Of a stretch of DNA of 64,000 nt, positions 50,865-59,648 are shown one piece after another. Position 1 is the first letter of the stretch. The number at the start of each line of letters is the position of its first letter. Under the pieces are notes generated by a model, which was not told the origin of the DNA, did no database searches, and saw nothing but the letters and a program-made list of their open reading frames with translations. This DNA comes from Streptomyces sp. JB150. GTDB taxonomy: Bacteria; Actinomycetota; Actinomycetes; Streptomycetales; Streptomycetaceae. Location: NCBI RefSeq assembly GCF_011193355.1, contig NZ_CP049780.1, forward strand, positions 6,423,798-6,487,797, written 5' to 3'. Position numbers and translations under genes: made by a program.

Positions 50865-53012
50865 CTACCCGTCTGCTTCCACCAGGAACGGACTGGGTTT
50901 GCCGGACCAGGAGACGTACAGGCTGTCGCGGGCCCTCGTACAGGCGACGAACAGCAGGCAGCGTTCGGACATCATGTCCGTCTCGTGCTGCCTGGCGTCC
51001 AGCTCGGGCGGCGTGACCGCCTTCGGGAAGGGCAGCGCGTCCTCGGTGACGCCGATGACCGCGACGCAGCGGAACTCCAGGCCCTTGAACGAGTGCATGG
51101 TCCCGACCCGCACGGTCGCCGCCTCCCCGGCGGCGTCGGTGGAGCGCAGCGTCGTGGCGGGGATGCCGGCGTCCTTCAGACGCCCCACCGCCTTCGCGCA
51201 CGTCTTGTTGAACCGGGCGCTGACCCCGATCTCCCCGGCGCCGACACCCGCGTCCAGCCACGCCCGCACTTGGGTGACGAGCGCGTCCAGTTCGGCCTCC
51301 TCGGTCGCCGCCCCGTGCACGGCGGGCCCGTCGCCGTGCAGGGCGGAGCGGTAGCCGAGCAGGGTCTCGTTGCGGTTCTCGTCCTCCAGCTGGGCGATCG
51401 GGCGGCCGATCAGCAGTGCCGTGGACCAGCGCAGGATCTCCTGCGTGCTGCGGTAGTTCTTGCGCAGCTTCACCGACCGTCCGGTGACCTTGATGCCGAG
51501 CGACTTGAGCGACACCTTCGAGTCGTAGATGCGCTGGTGCGGGTCGCCCGCGATAAACAGGTCGTCCGGGCGGGCGGGGACGGCCGCGCGCAGCAGCCGC
51601 CACTGCGCCGGGTGCAGGTCCTGCGCCTCGTCCACCACGACGTGCCGGTACCGCGGCCCCGTCTCCTCCAGCAGCCGCGCCGCCTCCGCGCACGTCTGCA
51701 GCCAGGTGCGGCACCCGTCCGCCGCGAGGTCGGCCGTGAACCGCTCCACCGTCTCCCACACCAGCGGCCGCTCGGCCGCCGCCAGCCGGCTCCCGCGGCC
51801 CCGCCGGTCCGCCGACTCGTACTCGGCCAGGCTCCGGATGTCCTGGGCCAGGATGACGTGCCGGTACTCCTGGGCGAGGAACTGCGCGCTGCCGCTGAAG
51901 CCCGTCGCCTTGGCGGCCTTGCCCCAGCGGCCCTCCTCCTCGTTGCTCATCAGCGGCCGCAGCGCCACCGCGCCCGGCGCCTCGGCGACGACCCGGCTGG
52001 CGAAGCCGTCCACCGTCGAGATGTCCACCCGCCCGCGCAGCTCCGAGTCGTCCACCAGGGACTCCAGACCCGCGCGGAGCGCGTTGACGAGGGCGTTGGT
52101 GTAGGTGGTGAGCAGGATGCGGTCGCCGTCGCGCAGGTGCCCGAGCAGGTGCTTGACCCGGTGCAGCGCGACGACGGTCTTGCCGGTGCCCGGCCCGCCG
52201 GTGACCTGGGCGGGCCCCGAGTACGACGCCCGGTAGGCCACCTTCCGCTGGGAAGGGTGCAGGAAGACCCGCCAGGCCGCGAAGGGCTTCTCCAGGATGT
52301 CCCGAAGCTCCTCGGACGCCGTGACCAGCGCGATGCGCGCCCGGCTGTGCCGGATCGCCGTCTCGTAGTCGCGCGTGTCCACCGGCGCGGCCGACGCCTG
52401 CAGCGCGGGCGCCACGATGTCCTGCCAGACCTCCTCCACCGTGCACCCCGCGGCGAGGTACTGCAGCACCTCCCGCTGGTCCTGCGGCAGCAGCGGCGCG
52501 AAGACGTCCAGCTGCTCCTGGTCGACCAGTGACCTGGCCTGCCGCAGGGTCTCGTCGTCGATGCCGAGCGCCTTCAGGTCCCCGTCGGAGAACTTCGCGA
52601 ACAGCCGCTCCTTCGGCGAGTCCTTCGCCACCTGCTCGTACGCCGGCGTGATCTCGTCCAGGGTCGCCGCGTCCCGGATCTCGACGGCCCGCGTCACCTC
52701 GTTGATGCTGGACTTCTGCTTCTTCGCCCAGGCGATGGCCTTGTCGTGCTGCATGACCCGCAGCAGGACGAAGGTGTCCCCGGAGGCCGGGGCGAGGACC
52801 ACACCGCGCCAGAACTGGTCGATGCGGATGGTCCGGATCTGCTTGTCCCGCGCGTTCGTCAGGCTCTCCAGCTTCAGTCCCGGGTCCTTGAAGAGCTGGT
52901 CCAGGGTGAGCCGGTGGAACTTCTCCCACGCGTCGAGCACACCCTTCCTGACCGGCGGCTGGAGCTTGGGCAGTTCGGCGAAGAAGCCGATGTCGAAGGC
53001 GAGTTGGGGCAT
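50865..53012 (-). CDS. UvrD/Rep-like superfamily I helicase with N-terminal RelE-like domain
   Basis: A 715-residue protein. Residues ~1-105 resemble a RelE/ParE toxin fold (LTNARDKQIRTIRIDQFWRG followed by VVLAPASGDTFVLLRVMQHD). After a helical linker the helicase core follows: Walker A TGGPGTGKTVVALHR, motif Ia/II VVVDEAQDLHPAQW, motif III FIAGDPHQRIYDS, motif IV LRKNYRSTQEIL, and motif VI LFVACTRARDSLYVSW. Superfamily I helicases unwind DNA or RNA in the 3'-5' direction. This domain order is recurrent in actinobacteria. The toxin-like region may bind RNA or ribosomes rather than be active. The start is ATG 53012. Confidence 0.85.
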   Translation of the reverse strand: MPQLAFDIGFFAELPKLQPPVRKGVLDAWEKFHRLTLDQLFKDPGLKLESLTNARDKQIRTIRIDQFWRGVVLAPASGDTFVLLRVMQHDKAIAWAKKQKSSINEVTRAVEIRDAATLDEITPAYEQVAKDSPKERLFAKFSDGDLKALGIDDETLRQARSLVDQEQLDVFAPLLPQDQREVLQYLAAGCTVEEVWQDIVAPALQASAAPVDTRDYETAIRHSRARIALVTASEELRDILEKPFAAWRVFLHPSQRKVAYRASYSGPAQVTGGPGTGKTVVALHRVKHLLGHLRDGDRILLTTYTNALVNALRAGLESLVDDSELRGRVDISTVDGFASRVVAEAPGAVALRPLMSNEEEGRWGKAAKATGFSGSAQFLAQEYRHVILAQDIRSLAEYESADRRGRGSRLAAAERPLVWETVERFTADLAADGCRTWLQTCAEAARLLEETGPRYRHVVVDEAQDLHPAQWRLLRAAVPARPDDLFIAGDPHQRIYDSKVSLKSLGIKVTGRSVKLRKNYRSTQEILRWSTALLIGRPIAQLEDENRNETLLGYRSALHGDGPAVHGAATEEAELDALVTQVRAWLDAGVGAGEIGVSARFNKTCAKAVGRLKDAGIPATTLRSTDAAGEAATVRVGTMHSFKGLEFRCVAVIGVTEDALPFPKAVTPPELDARQHETDMMSERCLLFVACTRARDSLYVSWSGKPSPFLVEADG

Positions 53013-53062
53013 GCGGGGGATCCTAGTGTCCGGGCGGGCTGGTGTGCTGGGCGAAGGCCAGG

Positions 53063-54673
53063 TCAGGGGGAGGAGCCGGGGCTGCCGCCGTCGAGATCCA
53101 GACGGATGACGGCCAGGGTCTCGGCCACCTCGGCGGTCAGTTCGTCGTCCGGGCCGAACACCACGCACAGGTCCGCGTGCAACGGCTCGAAGACGGCGAA
53201 GGCGTCGGCGGCCCGCTGCTGCGCGAGCAGCAGCATGCCGATGTCGCGGCGCAGTTCCACCGCGTTCTCGCTCACGTCGCCGTCGACGGCGCGGACGGCG
53301 GCGAGCACGCCGTGCAGCCCGGCCAGCGCCTCGGTCACCTGGCCGAGCTCTCCGCGGCAGCGCGCCGCCTGGGCCCGGCACTCCAGCGCCTCCTCGCTGT
53401 TCTGCCCGCTCACGCGTCCGTAGGCGTCGGCGAGCGCCTCGAACTCCGGCAGCGCGGCCCGGTGGTCTCCCGCAAGCTGACGGCTCACCGCCCGCCACGT
53501 GCGCAGCCGCAGCACCGCCTTGCTCTCCGAGCCGAGGGCACGCGCGGCCGGCTCGACCATCTCGCCCATCACCTCGGCGGCCTGCGCGTACCGTTCTTCC
53601 TCCATCAGGGCCAGGTAGTGCGCGTGCACCTCGCGGATCAGATCCCGCAGCGCCTCCCGCTCGGCCGCGGGGACGACGGGCGGCGCGTCCGGGCCGACGG
53701 CGGGCGCGGCGGGCCGCGCGCCGCCCGCGGTACCGGCGCGTGAGCGGGGCGCGTAGGGGTTGCGGAAGAGCCCGGTCGGGTCGGGCGCCCCGGCCGGCCC
53801 CGCCTCCTCGGGCGCGGACTCCTCGCCGGGCACCGGCAGGAAGGGCCGCAGCCGCTCGTACACCTCCTGCACGTCCGCCGGACGCGCCTCGGGCGCCTTG
53901 CGGAGCAGGTCCAGGACAAGCTCCTCCAGAGCCGCCGGCACGTCGGCGCGCAGCTGCCGCAGCGGCGTCGGGGCCGCGTTGACGTGCTGCGTCATCAGCT
54001 GCCACTCGCTGTCCCCGCTGAACAAGGGCCGACCGCACAGCAGTTCGTGCAGCACGCAGCCCAGCGCATACAGGTCGGTGCGCGGCGTGACCCGCCCGCC
54101 GCGCACCTGTTCCGGCGCCATGTACTGGTGCGTTCCGAGCGGACTGCCGGTCGCCGTCAGCTTGGTGACGTCCGTGCGGAGCATGGCGGCGATGCCGAAG
54201 TCCAGCACCTTCACGGTGCCGTCCCGCGCGACCAGGATGTTGCCCGGCTTGAGGTCGCGGTGCACCACGGGCACGTCGTGCGCGTACGACAGCACGGTAG
54301 CCACCTGCGCCGCCACGGCCACCGCCCACCTGACGGGGAGGGGGTGCTCCGGGTGCACGTACGCGGTCAGCGGCACCCCGTCGACCAGCTCCATCACCAG
54401 GAACAGCTGCTCGTACGAATCGTCGAGCACCGCGTCGTACACCTGCGGCACGCCCGGGTGCTGGATCCGCGCGGTGATCCGCGCCTCGCGCCGGAACCGC
54501 TTCTCCAGCTCCTCCGCCAGGTGCGGCGACGTCACGGCCTGCGGCCGGATCAGCTTCACCGCGACCGGCCGGTCCAGCACGGCGTCGTAGCCGCGCCAGA
54601 CGTCCCCCATGCCGCCGTGGCGGAACTGCTCCAGCAGCTCGTAGCGTCCCGCGATCCGCCGTATGTCCGGCAC
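53063..54673 (-). CDS. Soluble Ser/Thr protein kinase with TPR-like tail
   Basis: A 536-residue Hanks-type kinase. The glycine loop is RHGGMGDVWRG, the Lys is in VAVKLI, the catalytic loop is VVHRDLKPGNIL, DFG is VLDFGIAAML, and the APE segment is QYMAPEQVRGG. A Pro/Ala linker (residues ~290-345) leads to helical repeats (YAQAAEVMGEMVEPAARAL, HRAALPEFEALADAYG) like TPRs. No transmembrane helix is present. GTG 54673 is chosen for GGAG 5 bp before it. It could transmit a signal to the adjacent helicase or regulators (inference). Confidence 0.85.
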   Translation of the reverse strand: MPDIRRIAGRYELLEQFRHGGMGDVWRGYDAVLDRPVAVKLIRPQAVTSPHLAEELEKRFRREARITARIQHPGVPQVYDAVLDDSYEQLFLVMELVDGVPLTAYVHPEHPLPVRWAVAVAAQVATVLSYAHDVPVVHRDLKPGNILVARDGTVKVLDFGIAAMLRTDVTKLTATGSPLGTHQYMAPEQVRGGRVTPRTDLYALGCVLHELLCGRPLFSGDSEWQLMTQHVNAAPTPLRQLRADVPAALEELVLDLLRKAPEARPADVQEVYERLRPFLPVPGEESAPEEAGPAGAPDPTGLFRNPYAPRSRAGTAGGARPAAPAVGPDAPPVVPAAEREALRDLIREVHAHYLALMEEERYAQAAEVMGEMVEPAARALGSESKAVLRLRTWRAVSRQLAGDHRAALPEFEALADAYGRVSGQNSEEALECRAQAARCRGELGQVTEALAGLHGVLAAVRAVDGDVSENAVELRRDIGMLLLAQQRAADAFAVFEPLHADLCVVFGPDDELTAEVAETLAVIRLDLDGGSPGSSP

Positions 54674-54785
54674 CTGGCTCCGCCCCCGCCCCGTCGAGTG
54701 TCCGAAGTGGTCTTCGATGTGGTTGGGGATCAGTTTCGCGGGTGGGGTTTGGTCCGTCCAGCCAGGTCGCGGGAGGGTGGTCGGA

Positions 54786-55232
54786 TCAGGTAAGGAGGGG
54801 AGCGGCGCACTCCGCCCATACGGTCTTGCCGGGCCCGCCCCCGGCGCGGGGCGAGCAGCCCCAGCGGTCGGCCAGCGCCTCGACGAGCAGCAGCCCGCGC
54901 CCGCCGTCGCCGTCCTCCGGTGGGGTGGCGGGGAGGCGGGGAAGGCGTTCCCCGCGGGTGTCGCTGACCTCGATCCGTACGGTGCCGGTGGCCGGGTCGG
55001 CGGTGAGCAGGACGTGGAAGTCGCGGCCGGCGACGTGCCCGTGTCGTACGGCGTTGGCGTACAGCTCCGCCGCGACGAGCGTGACGACGTCGTGCGCGTC
55101 ACTGCCGTACGGGACGCCCCAGGCGTCGAGCCGGTGCCCGCACAGCCGTCTGGCGAGGCGGACACCGCGCGGGGTGGAGCTGAAGCGCATCGCGAACTGG
55201 TGCAGCGTGAGGGGTGATCGTGCTGCGGTCAT
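54786..55232 (-). CDS. ATP-binding protein (HATPase_c_2, RsbW-like)
   Basis: A 148-residue anti-sigma-factor-like ATPase. The Bergerat N box is VTLVAAELYANAVRHG, the G1 region is VRIEVSDTRGERLP, and the G2 region is GGRGLLLVEALADRWG. Members bind partner proteins and may phosphorylate them. It is divergent from an XRE/DUF397 pair, a standard streptomycete triad linked to developmental or antibiotic control. Confidence 0.87.
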   Translation of the reverse strand: MTAARSPLTLHQFAMRFSSTPRGVRLARRLCGHRLDAWGVPYGSDAHDVVTLVAAELYANAVRHGHVAGRDFHVLLTADPATGTVRIEVSDTRGERLPRLPATPPEDGDGGRGLLLVEALADRWGCSPRAGGGPGKTVWAECAAPLLT

Positions 55233-55349
55233 GCACTCACGGTGGCGCTCCGTGGCCTAGCGTGACCAGGGGTGACGCGCTGACGCGGGATCTTCGTCCG
55301 CTGGAGCGTCGGCCGTGTACGTGGTGGTACGTGGGGAGAGGCGCGAACG

Positions 55350-56204
55350 GTGACCGTACAGGACGAAGAGGCGGGGCAGCAGCGGCAACGGCGGCCGGAG
55401 GACGAGCCGGGGACGGGCGTGGTGACAGCGTTCGGGCGGCAGTTGAAGCTTCTGCGGACGCGGGCCGGACTGGAGCGGGCCGAGTTCGGCAAGCGGCTCG
55501 GCTACTCGGCGGACACGGTGGCGTCCATCGAGCAGGGGAGGCGGATCCCGCAGGCCCGGTTCATCGAGAAGGCGGACGAGGTGCTGGGGGCCGGCGGGGT
55601 GCTTGTGGCGTTGAAGGAGGAGGTGGGCAAGGCTCAGTATCCGGCCTACTTCCGGGACGCGGCTCGGCTTGAGGCCAGGGCGGCAGCGCTGAACCTCTAC
55701 GCCGTGTATGCGGTGCCGGGCTTGTTGCAGACGGAGGACTACGCACGAGCCGTCTTTCAGATGCAGCGGCCGTTGCTGTCCGACGAGGTCATCGAGCAGC
55801 GCCTGGAGGCCCGTCTGGCTCGGCAGGAGGTATTCAGTCGGCAACCCGCGCCGCTGATGAGCTTCGTGATCGAAGAGGCGGTCTTGCGGAGACCGTTGGG
55901 GGGTCGGCAGGTCATGCGAGAGACGCTGGAACAAATCTTGCTGACAGCCCAGTTGAGGCATGTTGAGGTGCAGGTCATGCCGACCGATCGCGAGGACAAC
56001 GCCGCGTTAGGTGGTCCGTTCACGTTGATTGACACCGACAAGGGGCAGCGCATCGCGTACGCAGAAGTACAGGATGACAGTCGGCTGTACACCGAGGTAG
56101 CCAAGGTGCGTGAGTTGGAGGCTCGGTATGGCATCCTCCGGTCACAGGCCTTGACGCCGAGCGAGTCATCCGCCTTCATCGAAAAACTGATGGGAGAGTC
56201 ATGA
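55350..56204 (+). CDS. XRE family regulator with DUF5753 ligand-binding domain
   Basis: A 284-residue protein. The HTH is FGRQLKLLRTRAGLERAEFGKRLGYSADTVASIEQGRR. The DUF5753 region follows, with YAVYAVPGLLQTEDYARAVF, LMSFVIEEAVLRRPLGGRQVM and VQVMPTDREDNAALGGPFTL. This is the WhiJ-like family of streptomycete regulators. The start is GTG 55350. The stop overlaps the DUF397 gene by ATGA. The right part of the gene is noticeably less GC-rich than its surroundings. Confidence 0.88.
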   Translation: MTVQDEEAGQQRQRRPEDEPGTGVVTAFGRQLKLLRTRAGLERAEFGKRLGYSADTVASIEQGRRIPQARFIEKADEVLGAGGVLVALKEEVGKAQYPAYFRDAARLEARAAALNLYAVYAVPGLLQTEDYARAVFQMQRPLLSDEVIEQRLEARLARQEVFSRQPAPLMSFVIEEAVLRRPLGGRQVMRETLEQILLTAQLRHVEVQVMPTDREDNAALGGPFTLIDTDKGQRIAYAEVQDDSRLYTEVAKVRELEARYGILRSQALTPSESSAFIEKLMGES

Positions 56205-56404
56205 GCGTTCGCATAGCGCACGCCGTGCCAGAAGCCGCCTGGCGCAAGAGCAGCTATAGCACAGGTGGCGGCGGGGAGTGCTTGGAGATCGCTGCCGTTT
56301 CCGGAGCTGTCCTGGTCAGGGATTCGAAGCGGCCGGAAGGAGAGCGACTGGCCGTCGGGGCGGAGGCGTGGGCAGACTTCGTGCAGTTGGCCGCCGGGCG
56401 CTGA
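56201..56404 (+). CDS. DUF397 domain-containing protein
   Basis: A 67-residue protein with the DUF397 pattern AAWRKSSYSTGGGGECLEIA, then VLVRDSKRPEG and WADFVQLAAG. These proteins pair with the XRE partner upstream and probably modulate it. Translation is coupled through the ATGA overlap. Confidence 0.88.
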   Translation: MSVRIAHAVPEAAWRKSSYSTGGGGECLEIAAVSGAVLVRDSKRPEGERLAVGAEAWADFVQLAAGR

Positions 56405-56425
56405 GCTGGCGGACGTACGACGAAC

Positions 56426-56458
56426 AGGGCTCGGCGCGATTCACTCGCACCGAGCCCT
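56426..56458. terminator. Convergent terminator hairpin between DUF397 and hsdR
   Basis: AGGGCTCGG and CCGAGCCCT form a 9-bp perfect stem around a 15-nt loop in the 61-bp convergent gap. It probably serves both directions. Confidence 0.6.
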
Positions 56459-56465
56459 CCCCGTG

Positions 56466-59400
56466 TCAGATGTCGTCCAGCCCTTCCTCCCGGCGGATCA
56501 TCCGCCAGGCCGCGCGGCGGGCGCTGCGGTCGAGGTTGGACTTGAAGTTCCGGTCCGTGCCGAAGTACCGCTGGCCGAGGGTCTCGATCGTGGAGACATG
56601 ATCCATCATGTTCTCCTCGAACTTCTTGTCGAAGACGATGCCGAAGTTCTCCTCGTCATTGACGAGGGCGGCGGCCCGGACCTTCGGGTCCTCCTTGGTG
56701 GCGTTGAACGCCGGGAGGACGTCCTCCTCGGTGAACTCCGTGCCGAACTTGGCGTTGAACTTCTCGATCAGCTCGGACAGCAGTGACTTTTCGGCGTCCT
56801 TCGCGCCGCCGACCCCGTCACCGAACCCCTTGAGCTCAGCGGCGCCCTCAGGGCTGAGGGACACGTCGTGCTCGCCGGTCTTCTCGACGCGCAGGTGGCT
56901 GAGGTCGACCTCGCCTATGTCGACTCCACCGTCCGCGAGGCGGGGGAGGCGGTTGAGCAGGTAGCGGCCGTACAGGTACAGGCGCTCCAGCTCGGCGTCG
57001 TGGTACGGCACGATCTGCGCCAGAAAGCCGTACTTGCGGACGTAGTCGTTGAGATTGGCCCGGAAGTCCTCGGCCGTCTCGACGTCGTCCTCCTCCTCGC
57101 TCTCCAGGAGGGCGGTGAAGCGGGTGACGGCGGGGGAGAGGAGCCGGTACAGCTCGGCGTGCAGCTTCTCCCACTTGGCCTGGGAGCCGCCGGCCTTCTC
57201 CTGCGCCGCGAAGTACGCGGAGACGAACTCGTCCATGTCCTGCTCCGAGATGATCGGCGCGGACATGACGCGGCTCTGAGCTGTGTAGAGGAGGTTCGGG
57301 TCGGAGGGCAGGGTGTGCGCCTCCTCGAAGTACGGACGGAAGGCGTCCTGGATGTCCTCGGCGTCGTTGACGAAGTCTAGGACGGCGAGGTCGGCCTGAG
57401 ACTTGCGTTCGGCGGTGCGGTTGAGGCGGGAGAGGGTCTGCACGGCGGCGATGCCGGTCAGCGTCTTGTTGACGTACATCGTCGTCAGGAGCGGCTGGTC
57501 GAAGCCGGTCTGGTACTTCTCGGCGACGACCAGGATCCGGTACTCCTGCTGCCCCTTGCCGCCGGCCTTTACGGTCTTGTCGTCGGCACGGGTGTAGCCG
57601 AACGCCTTCGGCAGTGCGCTCTCCGGTAGGCCGCCGTTCTCCTTGCTCTCGGTGGTCTCCTCGCCGTCGATGGTGAGGGACCCGGAGAAGGCGACCAGAA
57701 CGCCGAGGTCCGGGTACCTGGTGTCGTAGTTGCGGTCGGCGATGTAACTGCGAATGGCGCGGGCCATCTCCACGGCGGACTGGCGGGAAGCCGTGACGAC
57801 CATGGCCTTGGCGCGCCCGCCGAGCCGGCCACGGGTGTGGGCGACGAAGTGCTCGACGATCACCTGGGCGTGCTGGGAGACGGTGTGCTCGTGGGTGAGC
57901 GCGAACCGGGCGAGGAGGGAGTTCGCCTTGGAGGGGTCGACCTCCTTTTCGTCCGGGTTCTGGTTCACCAGTTTCCAGTAGGTGTTGTACGTAACGTAGT
58001 TGCGCAGCGGGTCGAGGATGAAGCCTTCCTCGATGGCCTGGCGCATGGAGTAGGTGTGGAAGGGCCGATAGACGGTCTTGCCGTTCTCCACGCCTTCCGT
58101 GCCGAAGAGTTCGAGGGTCTTGGCCTTGGGGGTGGCGGTGAAGGCGAAGTAGGAAAGGTTGGCGGCCCGGGAGCGCTCCACCGCCTTCGCCTTGAGCTTG
58201 TCGTCTACAGTGACCGCGGTCGCGCCCTCGTCGTCCGAGTCGGCGTCCAGGCCGAGGTCGCGCAGGGCGGACTTCACGGCGGTGGCGGCGTCGCCGGACT
58301 GGGAAGAGTGCGCCTCGTCCACGATGATCGCGAAACGGGTGCCCTTGATCTCGGTGGGGTTGCGCTTGATGTAGTCCAGCAGAGCCGGGAACGAGTGCAG
58401 GGTGACCGTGACGATCTTCCCGGTGTCCCGGGAGAGGGCACGGGCGAGCTGCTCGCTTTTGGCCCCGTGCTTCTCGTCGATCTTCACGACCAAGCCGTCG
58501 GTCTGCGAGAAGCTGCCGACGGTCGCCGAGAGCTGAGCGTCTAGCGCGCGGCGGTCGGTGATGACGATGACCTTGTCGAACACGGGCTCACCCGGCTTGA
58601 TACGACCGTCGGCGAGGGCGTCGGGTCGCAGGACCGCGGGATCGTTGCGGGCGTGCAGGTCGCTGAGGCGGTGAGCCAGCCAGCCGATGGTGTTCGACTT
58701 GCCGGAGCCGGCGGAGGCCATGACCAGGTAGTTCTGGCCGGCACCGTGAACGGACGCGTGCGCGGTGAGCTTCCGTACCACGTCCCACTGGTGGAAGCGG
58801 GGGAAGATCGTCGTCCTGGTGGTGCTGCCGCCGGGCGTCTTGTGCTTCTGCTGGTGCACGAAACGCTGGAGCAGGTCGAGCCAGTTGTCCCGCTGCCAGA
58901 CCTCTTCCCAGAGGTAGGAGGTGGCGTACTTGCCAGGGGCCGTGGGCGCAGGGTTGCCGGCGCCGCCGGGCTGGCCGGGGCCGTTCGATCCGGTGTTGAA
59001 GGGCAGGAACTGGGTGCTCTTGCCGCGCAGCTGCGTGGTGACGAAGACCAGGTCCGGGTCGACGGCGAAGTTGGCGATCACGCGGCGCGTGAAGATCAGC
59101 TCGGTCGGGTCCCGGTCGGTCCGGTACTGCTCCTTGGCCTGCTCGACACCCTGTCCGGTGAGCGGGTTCTTCAGCTCGGCGGTGGCGACGGGGATGCCGT
59201 TGAGGAACAGGGTGAGGTCGAGGCGGTGGCCCCAGTCGGCCTGCTTGGTGGCGTAGGGGAGCTCCCGGACGACGGTGAGGCGGTTGGCGCGGTAGCCGTT
59301 GAGGACCGAGTCGGCGGAAATGAGGTTGGGCTTGAAGTAGGCAACGCGGAGACGGACCCCGCGGTCCTTCACGCCGTTGCGGAGGACGTGGAGGAGGCCG

Positions 59401-59648
59401 TCATCGGCGATGGCTCGGTCAAGACGCTGGGCGAAACCGCGCTGGGCCTCGTTGGGGTCACCGCCGTAGACGGTGAGCAGTTCGCTCCACTCGTTGGGCT
59501 GGGTCGCACCGATGAAGGTGAAGAGCTCCTTGGTGTCGAGCCCGAGGTCGGCCTGGTAGTCCTCGGGGTTCGCCTCGCGCCAGCCGCGCTCACAGAGGGC
59601 GGCGACGATGGCGGCCCCGAAGGAGGACTCGTCGTGCACGGGGCTCAT
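56466..59648 (-). CDS. hsdR: Type I restriction endonuclease subunit R
   Basis: A 1060-residue HsdR. The PD-(D/E)xK nuclease site is LDLTLFLNGIPVATAELK with Asp144, Glu158 and Lys160. Helicase motifs are Walker A VMASAGSGKSNT, DEAH box IIVDEAHSSQ, TAT-type motif III YFAFTATPKAKT, and a later ILVVAEKYQTGFDQP and QTLSRLNRTAERK. It translocates DNA and cuts unmodified targets in the complex with HsdM2S. The ATG overlaps the hsdS stop by four bases. Confidence 0.94.
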   Translation of the reverse strand: MSPVHDESSFGAAIVAALCERGWREANPEDYQADLGLDTKELFTFIGATQPNEWSELLTVYGGDPNEAQRGFAQRLDRAIADDGLLHVLRNGVKDRGVRLRVAYFKPNLISADSVLNGYRANRLTVVRELPYATKQADWGHRLDLTLFLNGIPVATAELKNPLTGQGVEQAKEQYRTDRDPTELIFTRRVIANFAVDPDLVFVTTQLRGKSTQFLPFNTGSNGPGQPGGAGNPAPTAPGKYATSYLWEEVWQRDNWLDLLQRFVHQQKHKTPGGSTTRTTIFPRFHQWDVVRKLTAHASVHGAGQNYLVMASAGSGKSNTIGWLAHRLSDLHARNDPAVLRPDALADGRIKPGEPVFDKVIVITDRRALDAQLSATVGSFSQTDGLVVKIDEKHGAKSEQLARALSRDTGKIVTVTLHSFPALLDYIKRNPTEIKGTRFAIIVDEAHSSQSGDAATAVKSALRDLGLDADSDDEGATAVTVDDKLKAKAVERSRAANLSYFAFTATPKAKTLELFGTEGVENGKTVYRPFHTYSMRQAIEEGFILDPLRNYVTYNTYWKLVNQNPDEKEVDPSKANSLLARFALTHEHTVSQHAQVIVEHFVAHTRGRLGGRAKAMVVTASRQSAVEMARAIRSYIADRNYDTRYPDLGVLVAFSGSLTIDGEETTESKENGGLPESALPKAFGYTRADDKTVKAGGKGQQEYRILVVAEKYQTGFDQPLLTTMYVNKTLTGIAAVQTLSRLNRTAERKSQADLAVLDFVNDAEDIQDAFRPYFEEAHTLPSDPNLLYTAQSRVMSAPIISEQDMDEFVSAYFAAQEKAGGSQAKWEKLHAELYRLLSPAVTRFTALLESEEEDDVETAEDFRANLNDYVRKYGFLAQIVPYHDAELERLYLYGRYLLNRLPRLADGGVDIGEVDLSHLRVEKTGEHDVSLSPEGAAELKGFGDGVGGAKDAEKSLLSELIEKFNAKFGTEFTEEDVLPAFNATKEDPKVRAAALVNDEENFGIVFDKKFEENMMDHVSTIETLGQRYFGTDRNFKSNLDRSARRAAWRMIRREEGLDDI

